Below the pieces are notes generated by a model that searched no databases, was not told the origin of the DNA, and worked only from the letters and a program-made list of their open reading frames with translations. DNA of 26,525 nucleotides, from the NCBI GenBank assembly GCA_035553895.1, contig DATMJI010000023.1, forward strand, positions 1 to 26,525. Reading direction: 5' to 3'. Of this stretch, positions 20,263-26,525 are shown in pieces. Every line of letters begins with the position of its first letter. Within the stretch, counting starts at the first letter, position 1. The translations under genes were made by a program, and so were the position numbers. This DNA comes from JADDRA01 sp035553895 (GTDB lineage Bacteria; Actinomycetota; Acidimicrobiia; Acidimicrobiales; CADCSY01).

Positions 20263-21705
20263 ATGACCCTGCCCGTGACCGTTGCCGAGCAGATCCCCGA
20301 GGGGACCGACGTCGTCGGGGTCCCCGTGGCCAAGGGGCCTGCGCTGGTGGGCGGCGGGCACGGCCTGGACCAGGCCATCCTGGAGGCACGGGGATTCGAG
20401 GGCAAGGTCGGCGAGACCCTCACCCTGCCCGGCGAGGGCGGCCGCAGCGTGACGGCGGTGGGCGTGGGCGACCCCGGCGAGCTCACCCCGGACAGGCTGC
20501 GCCAGGTGGGAGCGGCCCTGGTGCGCTCGGCCTGGAAGCAGGGCTCGGTTGCCACCACCGTGCTCGACGCCCTGCCCGCCGGTGCCAGCGCCGACGACCG
20601 GGCCCGGGCGGCCCGGGCCCTGGTCGAGGGGGCGGGGCTGGCCACCTACCGCTTCACCCGCTACAAGTCCGATCCCGACCCGTGCCGGCTGACGGCGCTC
20701 ACCCTGGTGGCCGGCGGGGCCGGCCTGGCTCCCGCCGTGGAGCGGGCCGCCGCCACCGTCGAGGCCGTCTGCCTGGCTCGGGACCTGGTCAACGAGCCCG
20801 CCGGCTCCCTCAGCCCCCGCGACCTGGCCGACCGGGCGTCGGCCATGGCCTCCGAGCGGGGCCTGAGCGTCGAGATCCTCGACGAGGTGGAGGCGGCCAA
20901 CCTCGGGTTGGGCGGGCTGCTGGGCGTGGCCCGGGGATCCGACGAGCCGTGCCGGCTCATCAAGTTGACCTACGACCCCCCCGGTGCCACCCGCACCGTG
21001 GCCCTGGTGGGCAAGGGCATCACCTTCGACTCGGGCGGCCTGTCCATCAAGTCGGCCGAAGGCATGATGACCATGAAGACCGACATGGGAGGTGGTGCCG
21101 CGGTGATCGGCGCCATGTCGGCCCTGCCCGCCCTCGCCCCGCCGGTCAAGGTCATCGGCTTCGTCCCGGCCACCGAGAACATGCCCGGCGGGCGGGCCAC
21201 CAAGCCCGGGGACGTGCTCAAGACCCGCAACGGCACCACCGTCGAGGTGCTCAACACCGACGCCGAGGGCCGGCTGGTGCTGGCTGACGCCCTGGCCCTG
21301 GCCGTCGAGGAGCGCCCCGACGCCATCGTCGACCTGGCCACCCTCACCGGGGCGTGCATCGTCGCCCTCGGCAACAAGGTGAGCGGCCTCATGGGCAACG
21401 ACGAGGCACTGATCGACGAGGTCCGGGCGGCGGCCGAGCGGGGTGGTGAGCCGGCCTGGCCCCTGCCCCTGCCGCCCGAGTACCGCAAGCAGCTCGACTC
21501 CGAGATCGCCGACCTGAAGAACATCGGGGGCCGCTACGGCGGTGCGCTCACCGCCGGGCTGTTCCTCAAGGAGTTCGTGGACGACGTTCCCTGGGCTCAC
21601 CTCGACATCGCCGGGCCCTCGCGCTCGGAGGAGGACGACGGGCCCCTGGCCAAGGGGGCGACCGGCGTGGGGGTGCGCACCTTGCTCGAGCTCCTCGGGG
21701 ACTGA
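20263..21705 (+). CDS. pepA: Leucyl aminopeptidase (M17 family)
   Basis: This 480-residue cytosolic zinc/manganese aminopeptidase removes N-terminal residues from peptides. The catalytic C-terminal domain is complete: K251 and D256 in GKGITFDSGGLSIK, D274 in MKTDMGGGAAV, and D333, E335 and catalytic R337 in NTDAEGRLVLADAL. The N-terminal macro-like domain (1 to about 165) is more divergent, as usual. ATG 20263 follows GGAGGAAG. The leader holds a GTCCG-GAG-CGGAC hairpin (from about 20206), and a TAGCGT box overlaps the stop codon of the preceding gene and could be its own promoter. Confidence 0.97.
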   Translation: MTLPVTVAEQIPEGTDVVGVPVAKGPALVGGGHGLDQAILEARGFEGKVGETLTLPGEGGRSVTAVGVGDPGELTPDRLRQVGAALVRSAWKQGSVATTVLDALPAGASADDRARAARALVEGAGLATYRFTRYKSDPDPCRLTALTLVAGGAGLAPAVERAAATVEAVCLARDLVNEPAGSLSPRDLADRASAMASERGLSVEILDEVEAANLGLGGLLGVARGSDEPCRLIKLTYDPPGATRTVALVGKGITFDSGGLSIKSAEGMMTMKTDMGGGAAVIGAMSALPALAPPVKVIGFVPATENMPGGRATKPGDVLKTRNGTTVEVLNTDAEGRLVLADALALAVEERPDAIVDLATLTGACIVALGNKVSGLMGNDEALIDEVRAAAERGGEPAWPLPLPPEYRKQLDSEIADLKNIGGRYGGALTAGLFLKEFVDDVPWAHLDIAGPSRSEEDDGPLAKGATGVGVRTLLELLGD

Positions 21706-21740
21706 ACCGTCCGCACCCGGCGGGACCGTTTCCCCCCCGC

Positions 21741-21764
21741 TCGCCCCGGGCAGAAACCCGGCGA
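21741..21764 (+). terminator. Hairpin after pepA
   Basis: TCGCCCCGGG (21741-21750) pairs with CCCGGCGA (21757-21764), with a 2-nt bulge and loop CAGAAA. It lies between the pepA stop (21705) and the next Shine-Dalgarno. There is no T-tract. Confidence 0.4.
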
Positions 21765-21789
21765 AGGATCACCGACAAGGAGGACCGCC

Positions 21790-22107
21790 ATGCCGATCAA
21801 CGAGCCGCTCTCGGAAGATGCCGTGAACACCCAGGAGCAGCGCAACCAGGCGTGGACCAGGGACAACGAGGGCGACCCCCGCCGGGACCAGCCGACCGAG
21901 CACCAGGCCGGGGACCCGCCGCCCCCGCTGGACCGGCCCGACGAGCTGGAGCAGCGGCTTGACGACGTCGTCTCCAACCCCAGCTCCGACGCCCAGGACA
22001 CCAGCGACACCCAAGGCGGTGCCGGGGAGCTCGGTGGGGTGCCCAAGACGGGCGACCTCGACAACGACCCGATGCGCCAGGCCCAGGGCGGCCAGTCGGG
22101 CGGCTAG
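21790..22107 (+). CDS. Small acidic disordered protein
   Basis: The 105-residue protein is made almost wholly of Asp, Glu, Gln, Pro, Gly, Asn and Ser, with almost no hydrophobic core, so it is predicted to be intrinsically disordered and soluble. The only short hydrophobic element is around LEQRLDDVVSN. The start is well supported by AAGGAGG (21777-21783) 6 nt upstream. The overall look (hydrophilic, Gly/Gln-rich) is that of a stress-related hydrophilin, but no known motif is present and I assign no function. A small membrane gene follows on the same strand. Confidence 0.7.
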   Translation: MPINEPLSEDAVNTQEQRNQAWTRDNEGDPRRDQPTEHQAGDPPPPLDRPDELEQRLDDVVSNPSSDAQDTSDTQGGAGELGGVPKTGDLDNDPMRQAQGGQSGG

Positions 22108-22202
22108 ACCGGCTGGGGCCGGCGCCGGGCCGCTCCGGGCCAGGCGTCATCCTTCCAGATTCCGGGTAGGGACGGCTCCCGTTCACCGGAGAGAGGAACC
22201 CT

Positions 22203-22352
22203 GTGGGACTCGTCGCCGTCTTGCTCATCTTGGCCCTGCTCATCGGAGGCTTCGGCCTGTTCATCGAGGGCCTCAAATGGCTCCTCATCATCGCCTTGGT
22301 GCTGGTGGTGGTGAGTGCCCTCACCGGTACCCGCTACCGGTCCCGCTTGTAG
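22203..22352 (+). CDS. Small hydrophobic protein, 49 residues
   Basis: This short gene starts at GTG 22203 and ends at the TAG at 22350-22352. It has GAGAGAGGA upstream at a normal distance. The product is two hydrophobic helices (VGLVAVLLILALLIGGFGLF and WLLIIALVLVVVSAL) joined by IEGLK, with a basic tail GTRYRSRL. The ...GFGxFIEGLKWLLII... pattern is common in small actinobacterial hydrophobic proteins of unknown function. It ends 10 nt before a strong terminator hairpin. Confidence 0.75.
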   Translation: MGLVAVLLILALLIGGFGLFIEGLKWLLIIALVLVVVSALTGTRYRSRL

Positions 22353-22362
22353 GGCCTTGGTC

Positions 22363-22391
22363 GGGCCCGGCGCCGGCGGGGCGCCGGGCCC
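22363..22391. terminator. 12-bp perfect hairpin between convergent genes
   Basis: GGGCCCGGCGCC (22363-22374) and GGCGCCGGGCCC (22380-22391) pair perfectly over a 5-nt loop. It lies between stops at 22352 (plus) and 22408 (minus) and is a good bidirectional terminator candidate; a short TTT follows on the plus strand. Unlike the five longer elements it has a tight loop. Confidence 0.7.
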
Positions 22392-22407
22392 TGGGTTTCC
22401 CCGGCGG

Positions 22408-23055
22408 TCACGCCGCCGCCGGGTCGTCGCCCGTGGCCCGGTCCGGCGAGGCGGCGGCCAGAGCCCGAGCGTGGCGTTCCCACGCCCAGGCGGCGGCCTC
22501 CTGGCACAGGGAGGGGTGGAAGCGCCAGCGCAGGAGCTGGCGCTCGGTGGCCTCGAGGTCCTCGCCCAACTCGACCAGCGACAGGGCCAGGCACCGGGAG
22601 CGGCGCCGGAGCTTCTCGACCGGCGGGGTGGCCAGCTCGGCGTCCATCCAGCGCTGGTGGTCGTGTTGCACGGCATCGGGGAGGCGGGCCAGCTGGCGCC
22701 GGTTGAGCGGGGGGAGCTTGCGGCGCACGGCCAGGGTTCCCTCCTCTTCAGGGGTGGCCATCTGGAACTGGCAGCACCGGCCCAGCGCCCGCACGAAGGG
22801 CGAGCTGCGCCCCTCGCCGCCCAGGCCCAGGCACCGGGCCGTCTCGGACAAGGTGAGGTCGAAGCCGGCCGGCGCCGCCTCCAGCCCCGCGGCCAGGCGG
22901 CGCAGGAGCCAGGTGGTCGACGGCCCGAGGATGCCGAGCCAGAACCGCTCGACGTAGGCCGACCGGGGATCGTGGCCCACCCGGTCGATCACCGGATCAG
23001 GCCAGGGCTTGATGTGCAGTGCGTCGGTGGCGGGCAGGGCGATGGTGGTGGGCAC
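22408..23055 (-). CDS. Conserved-looking hypothetical protein
   Basis: The 215-residue soluble protein is helical and rich in Arg and Leu. The middle has the distinctive stretch VERFWLGILGPSTTWLLRRL followed by LTLSETARCLGLG, which could be a small helix-turn-helix or winged-helix element, then SPFVRALGRCCQFQMA. I know of no biochemical function. GTG 23055 has GGAGGAAC just upstream. The AT-richer upstream region (23090-23130) probably holds its promoter, divergent from the rhodanese-ThiF gene 144 bases away. Confidence 0.7.
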   Translation of the reverse strand: MPTTIALPATDALHIKPWPDPVIDRVGHDPRSAYVERFWLGILGPSTTWLLRRLAAGLEAAPAGFDLTLSETARCLGLGGEGRSSPFVRALGRCCQFQMATPEEEGTLAVRRKLPPLNRRQLARLPDAVQHDHQRWMDAELATPPVEKLRRRSRCLALSLVELGEDLEATERQLLRWRFHPSLCQEAAAWAWERHARALAAASPDRATGDDPAAA

Positions 23056-23187
23056 GGCGTTCCTCCAGCAGCGGGGCAGTGGCGCATCGGGGGAAGATCA
23101 CATTCTCTTTCATTGCCTTCCGATCATCGTGGCACGGGCGACCGCCCGTCAAGGCCGGTTCCCGGTTCTGAATCCTGACCCAGGAGG

Positions 23188-23193
23188 TAGGCT
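23188..23193 (+). promoter_or_regulatory. -10-like element before the rhodanese-ThiF gene
   Basis: TAGGCT fits TANNNT and ends 6 nt before ATG 23200, as in other leaderless starts here. AGGAGG at 23182-23187 directly precedes it, but is 12 nt from the ATG, long for a Shine-Dalgarno. Which signal is used is ambiguous. Confidence 0.45.
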
Positions 23194-23199
23194 TTCACC

Positions 23200-24360
23200 A
23201 TGGCCAGCTTCCGTGACCTGCTCAGCGCCACCAAGAGCCGCATTCGGGAGGTGGACACCGCCGAGGCCGAGCAGGCCATCGCCCGCGGTGCCACCGTCCT
23301 CGACGTGCGGGAGCCCGACGAGTACGAGCAGGGAGCGCTGCCCGGTGCCATCCACATCCCCCGGGGTCACTTGGAGAGCCAGATCGAGAACCGGGTGGTC
23401 GACCGGGCCACGCCCCTCGTGGTCCACTGCGCCGGGGGCACCCGCTCGGCCTTTGCCGCCGAGACCCTGGCCCAGCTCGGCTACACCGACGTCGTCTCCA
23501 TGGCCGGCGGCTTCAACAAGTGGAAGGACGAGGGGCGGGCGTGGTCGACGCCCCAGACCCTCACGCCCGAGCAGCGCAACCGCTACCACCGCCACCTGCT
23601 CCTGCCCGAGGTGGGCGAGGCCGGCCAGCAGCGCCTGCTGGAGGCCAAGGTCCTGCTGCTCGGCGCCGGAGGGCTCGGTTCGCCGGCTGCGCTGTACCTC
23701 GGTGCCGCAGGGGTGGGCACCGTCGGCATCGTCGACATGGACGTGGTCGACGAGTCCAACCTCCAGCGCCAGATCCTGCACAACCTCGACCGCGTGGGCG
23801 AGCGCAAGGTCGACTCGGCCAAGAAGGCCCTCACCGCCATCAACCCCGACGTCAACGTGGTCCCCCACGACGTGCGCCTCGGCGCCGACAACGTGATGGA
23901 CGTGTTCGCCGGCTACGACGTGATCGTCGACGGTACCGACAACTTCCCCACCCGCTACCTCGTCAACGACGCCTCCCTCAAGTCGAACATCCCCGTGGTG
24001 CACGGCTCGATCTTCCGCTTCGAGGGCCAGGCCACAGTGTTCAACCCCTACGTCGGCCCCTGCTACCGCTGCCTGTTCCCCCAGCCCCCGCCATCGGAGC
24101 TGGCGCCCTCGTGCGCCGAGGCCGGGGTGCTCGGGGTGCTGCCCGGCATCATCGGCTCGATCCAGGCCATGGAGGCCATCAAGCTCATCCTCGACCTGGG
24201 CGACACGCTGACCGGGCGCATCCTCACCTACGACGCCATGGACGAGAGCTTCCGCACGCTGCGCTCCCGGCGCGATCCGGCCTGCCCGGCGTGCAGCATC
24301 GATCCCGCCGACCTGGTCATCGCCGAGTACGACGAGCTCTGCATGCCCCACCCCCGCTGA
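23200..24360 (+). CDS. Rhodanese-ThiF fusion (MoeB/MoeZ-like sulfur-carrier adenylyltransferase)
   Basis: This 386-residue fusion would adenylate the C-terminus of a ubiquitin-like sulfur carrier (MoaD, ThiS or CysO type) and load sulfur. A rhodanese domain comes first (about 15-115; C77 in HCAGGTRS). A ThiF/E1 domain follows (about 125-386) with GAGGLG at 155-160, D179, R190 in NLQRQILHN, D247 in DGTDNF, and zinc pairs C288/C291 (CYRC) and C362/C365 (CPAC). Actinobacterial MoeZ has the opposite order, ThiF then rhodanese; here rhodanese leads. Both active sites look complete. No moaD, thiS or cysO gene is adjacent, so the partner is unidentified. Confidence 0.9.
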   Translation: MASFRDLLSATKSRIREVDTAEAEQAIARGATVLDVREPDEYEQGALPGAIHIPRGHLESQIENRVVDRATPLVVHCAGGTRSAFAAETLAQLGYTDVVSMAGGFNKWKDEGRAWSTPQTLTPEQRNRYHRHLLLPEVGEAGQQRLLEAKVLLLGAGGLGSPAALYLGAAGVGTVGIVDMDVVDESNLQRQILHNLDRVGERKVDSAKKALTAINPDVNVVPHDVRLGADNVMDVFAGYDVIVDGTDNFPTRYLVNDASLKSNIPVVHGSIFRFEGQATVFNPYVGPCYRCLFPQPPPSELAPSCAEAGVLGVLPGIIGSIQAMEAIKLILDLGDTLTGRILTYDAMDESFRTLRSRRDPACPACSIDPADLVIAEYDELCMPHPR

Positions 24361-24373
24361 CCGTCTCCGGCCG

Positions 24374-24422
24374 GTTCTCCGGTGCCCCGGCGGCACTGGG
24401 CGCCACCCCAGTCCCGGAGAAC
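24374..24422. repeat. Inverted repeat with nested hairpin (intergenic element 5)
   Basis: Outer arms 24374-24382 (GTTCTCCGG) and 24414-24422 (CCGGAGAAC) are perfect. An inner perfect stem ACTGGG/CCCAGT (24395-24400 with 24407-24412) lies within. It is located just after the rhodanese-ThiF stop, in the convergent gap before the carboxylase gene. The GTTCT/AGAAC arm ends match elements 2 and 4. Confidence 0.7.
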
Positions 24423-24479
24423 TCCCAGCGGCGTGGAGGGGCGCTCACCCGGCCCGCCGGGCGGCCAGTTGGCGGGCGG

Positions 24480-24496
24480 GCCGGGGCCGCCCCGGC
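24480..24496 (-). terminator. Tight hairpin after the carboxylase gene
   Basis: GCCGGGG (24480-24486) and CCCCGGC (24490-24496) pair perfectly over a 3-nt loop, 15 nt beyond the stop codon of the minus-strand carboxylase gene. It is followed by GC-rich sequence and no T-tract. Confidence 0.45.
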
Positions 24497-24511
24497 GGAC
24501 GGCCGGGGGCT

Positions 24512-26311
24512 TCAGGCGATGACGGCGACGACGTCGCCGGCGATGACGGCGACGACGTCGCCGGCGCCGACGGCCTGGCCGGGGGCGACAAGGATCTCGG
24601 CCACCGTTCCCGCCTGGCCGGCCACGATGTGGTTCTCCATCTTCATGGCTTCGAGGACGCAGATGGTCTGGCCCGCCTCCACGGTGTCACCCACGGCCAC
24701 CTCGACGCTGACGATGGTGCCCTGCATCGGCACCCGCACCTGGCCGCCCTCGGCGCCGGCACCGGCGGCGGCGGCGCCACCCGGGCGGGGCCGCCCCGGG
24801 CGGGCAACGGGGGCCTCGCCGGTGTCTGGCACCCACAGGGCCACCCGGAAGCGGCGGCCGTCGACCTCGACGTCGACGTCGCGCCGGACCCGGGCCTCGC
24901 CCCCATCGGGAGGGGCCGGCGGCGGCGGCGCCTCCAGACCGGAGAGGTCGAGGTGGCGCTCCAGCCACGGCGCGGCGTGGGTCGACCCGACGAAGGCAGG
25001 GTCGGTCAGCACCAGGCGGTGGGCAGGGACGGTGGTGGCCACCCCCTCCACCACCAGCTCGTCGAGCGCCCGCAGCATGCGCCGCCGGGCCTCGTCCCGG
25101 TCACGGCCCCACACGATCACCTTGGCGATGAGGTTGTCGTAGTACTGGCTCACCTCGTCTCCCGAGGCGTAGCCGGTGTCGAAGCGGCAGAAGGGCCCCC
25201 CGGGCGCCTCCAGGGATGCGATGCGCCCCGGCGACGGGCTGAAGCGCCCCCCGGCCGGGTCCTCGGCGTTGATCCGGCACTCGATGGCATGGCCCCGGGG
25301 CGAGAGGTCGTCCTGGGTGAACGACAGGGGCCGGCCGGCGGCGACCCGGAGCTGCTCGGCCACCAGGTCCAGCCCGTAGACCACCTCGGTCACCGGATGC
25401 TCGACCTGGAGGCGGGTGTTCATCTCCAGGAACCAGAACTCGCCGTCCTGGAGGAGCATCTCCACCGTGCCGGCGCCGGTGTAGCCGCACCCCCGGGCGA
25501 CCTGGACGGCGGCCGCCCCCATGCGGTCCCGCAGGCCGTCGCCGAGTGCCGGGGCGGGGCACTCCTCCACCAGCTTCTGGTGGCGGCGCTGCACCGAGCA
25601 GTCCCGCTCACCCACCCACACCACCTGGCCGTGGGTGTCGGCCATGATCTGGACCTCGACGTGGCGGGGCCAGTCGAGGTAGCGCTCCACGTAGAGCTCG
25701 CCCCGCCCGAAGGAGGCCATCGCCTCCCGCCGGGCCGACTCGATGGCTCCGGCCGCGCCCGCCGGCCCGGTCAGGACCTTGAGGCCCCGGCCACCGCCTC
25801 CGTGGGCCGCCTTGACCGCCACCGGCCAGCCGTGCTCCTCGCCGAAGGCGACGACCTCCTCGGTGGTGGTCACCGGCCGGTCACCTCCGGGTACGGGAGC
25901 CACCCCGGCGGCGGCAGCGGCCCGGCGGGCGCTGAGCTTGTCGCCCATGGTCTCCATGGCCTCGGGCGGCGGGCCGATGAAGACCAGCCCGGCCCTAGCC
26001 ACGGCCCGGGCGAAGTCGGCGCTCTCGGAGAGGAAGCCGTAGCCGGGGTGGACGGCCTCGGCCCCACTCGCCTGGGCGGCGGCCACGACGGCGTCGATGT
26101 CGAGGTAGCTCTCGGCCGCCGTCAGCCCGCCGAGGGCCCGGGCCTCGCCGGCCACCCGCACGTGCAGGGCGTCGCGGTCGGCTTCGGAGTACACCGCGAC
26201 CGTGGCCACGCCCAGCTCGGCGCAGGTGCGCATCACCCGCACGGCGACCTCGCCCCGGTTGGCGACGAGCACCTTGGCGAAGGGTGCGTCGTCGGGAGTG
26301 GGCCGGCTCAT
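24512..26311 (-). CDS. Acyl-CoA carboxylase alpha chain (biotin carboxylase plus BCCP)
   Basis: This 599-residue subunit carboxylates its own biotin for transfer to acetyl- or propionyl-CoA by a separate beta chain. The biotin carboxylase N-domain is VLVANRGEVAVRVMRT, the ATP-grasp has HGGGGRG at 170-176, and EMNTRLQVEHPVTE holds the catalytic Glu/Asn/Arg (E296, N298, R300). The linker (about 495-525) is Pro/Gly/Ala-rich. The C-terminal biotinyl domain has the acceptor K557 in LEAMKMENH. Eight residues at the very end (AGDVVAVI) are duplicated by a 24-bp DNA repeat. The start is ATG 26311, giving the normal N-terminus just before KVLVANRGE. birA is divergent with only 23 bases between start codons. 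Substrate preference cannot be told from this subunit alone. Confidence 0.95.
   Translation of the reverse strand: MSRPTPDDAPFAKVLVANRGEVAVRVMRTCAELGVATVAVYSEADRDALHVRVAGEARALGGLTAAESYLDIDAVVAAAQASGAEAVHPGYGFLSESADFARAVARAGLVFIGPPPEAMETMGDKLSARRAAAAAGVAPVPGGDRPVTTTEEVVAFGEEHGWPVAVKAAHGGGGRGLKVLTGPAGAAGAIESARREAMASFGRGELYVERYLDWPRHVEVQIMADTHGQVVWVGERDCSVQRRHQKLVEECPAPALGDGLRDRMGAAAVQVARGCGYTGAGTVEMLLQDGEFWFLEMNTRLQVEHPVTEVVYGLDLVAEQLRVAAGRPLSFTQDDLSPRGHAIECRINAEDPAGGRFSPSPGRIASLEAPGGPFCRFDTGYASGDEVSQYYDNLIAKVIVWGRDRDEARRRMLRALDELVVEGVATTVPAHRLVLTDPAFVGSTHAAPWLERHLDLSGLEAPPPPAPPDGGEARVRRDVDVEVDGRRFRVALWVPDTGEAPVARPGRPRPGGAAAAGAGAEGGQVRVPMQGTIVSVEVAVGDTVEAGQTICVLEAMKMENHIVAGQAGTVAEILVAPGQAVGAGDVVAVIAGDVVAVIA
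24515..24562. repeat. 24-bp tandem duplication inside the carboxylase C-terminus
   Basis: 24515-24538 and 24539-24562 are identical (each begins GGCGATGACGGC). The copies are in frame and lie directly before the stop codon, adding eight residues to the biotinyl domain. It is either a very recent slippage event or an assembly stutter. Confidence 0.95.
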
Positions 26312-26319
26312 GGGGAACG

Positions 26320-26325
26320 TAACGT
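26320..26325 (+). promoter_or_regulatory. Candidate -10 element of birA in a 23-base divergent gap
   Basis: TAACGT fits TANNNT and ends 9 nt before ATG 26335. It is part of the 11-bp palindrome AACGT-A-ACGTT (26316-26326), the only notable feature between the two divergent start codons. The gap is too short for two conventional leaders, so at least one gene is probably leaderless. Confidence 0.4.
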
Positions 26326-26334
26326 TGCCAGACG

Positions 26335-26525
26335 ATGGCCACCGGGGGGGAACTGGCAAAGCCCCGGTGGGCCGTCGAGCACGTGGCGGAGACCGGCTCG
26401 ACCAACGCCGACCTGCTCCAGCGGGCCCGGGCCGGTGCCCCGGCGGGTTCCGTGCTGGTGGCCGGCTACCAGCGGGCCGGGCCCGCTGGAGCAGGTCGGC
26501 GTTGGTCGAGCCGGTCTCCGCCACG
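26335..26525 (+). CDS. birA: Biotin-[acetyl-CoA-carboxylase] ligase, N-terminal fragment
   Basis: From ATG 26335 the frame reads WAVEHVAETGSTNADLLQRA, then GAPAGSVLVAGYQRAG. ETGSTNxDL and the V-L-V-A-x-x-Q-x-A-G segment mark the start of the biotin protein ligase catalytic domain, without the N-terminal repressor HTH found in E. coli BirA. The expected next residues would be RGR, but the sequence instead folds back on itself from about 26477, so only about 47 residues are native. The enzyme would biotinylate the BCCP lysine of the divergently encoded carboxylase. Confidence 0.85.
   Translation, partial: MATGGELAKPRWAVEHVAETGSTNADLLQRARAGAPAGSVLVAGYQRAGPAGAGRRWSSRSPP
26382..26525. repeat. 49-bp perfect inverted repeat at the window end
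   Basis: 26382-26430 is the exact reverse complement of 26477-26525, with 46 bases between. The right arm interrupts the birA reading frame exactly where conserved residues should continue. CAGCGGGCC occurs at both 26420-26428 and 26471-26479, so a fold-back primed by microhomology fits. Most likely a chimeric read or assembly artefact at a contig end. Confidence 0.9.

Noticed and set aside
24515..24562. Translational frameshift or fusion at the carboxylase C-terminus
   Set aside because: The repeat is an exact in-frame 24-bp duplication; simple slippage or an assembly stutter explains it.

Overview
The window is high-GC DNA from an actinobacterium. The strongest markers are an S-(hydroxymethyl)mycothiol dehydrogenase (mycothiol is an actinobacterial thiol), a VapBC45-type toxin-antitoxin pair, a CysA/SseC-like thiosulfate sulfurtransferase beside SufE, and a repeated TANNNT-N6-start arrangement typical of leaderless actinobacterial mRNAs. 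An acidimicrobial (Acidimicrobiia-like) source is my guess from overall style only. Both window ends look like contig ends. The left end lies inside an IS3-family transposase, and the right end is a perfect 49-bp fold-back of the sequence just before it.

Layout. 1-3476 is accessory DNA: the tail of an IS3 transposase, an EcsC-family gene, a VapB45/VapC45-like pair, and a tyrosine recombinase whose start faces the 3' end of a tRNA-Arg(CCT). This is the usual geometry of an element integrated in a tRNA gene, with the tRNA at its right edge. 3617-4313 is a two-gene cassette of unknown function whose first gene is broken by three apparent frameshifts. 4423-5301 is a TauE/SafE-type permease. From about 5.4 kb onward the DNA is more uniformly GC-rich and reads as chromosomal core: a condensation/acyltransferase-fold protein lacking its catalytic histidines; ychF-DUF192-rsmI; a pair of small membrane proteins, one of only 52 residues; a muconolactone-isomerase-like protein; sufE and a sulfurtransferase, divergent; mscR with an MBL hydrolase; a matrixin-like membrane protease; metH; an AurF-like diiron oxygenase; pepA; two small proteins; a rhodanese-ThiF fusion; a biotin-dependent carboxylase alpha chain; and the start of birA.

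How they fit together. Sulfur and one-carbon chemistry recurs: SufE, thiosulfate sulfurtransferase, rhodanese-ThiF, cobalamin-dependent methionine synthase, mycothiol-dependent formaldehyde oxidation, and a permease of the TauE/SafE family. birA is divergent from the carboxylase chain it would biotinylate.

The non-coding signals are the least expected content. Five long inverted repeats, several with a second stem inside, sit in five separate intergenic gaps. An 18-bp operator-like palindrome exactly fills the spacer of a candidate promoter between sufE and the sulfurtransferase. Start codons are repeatedly preceded by a -10-like hexamer at a fixed 6-nt distance. I did not find a clear new defence or mobile system. 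The strongest candidates for something undescribed are the inverted-repeat family and the decayed two-gene cassette.
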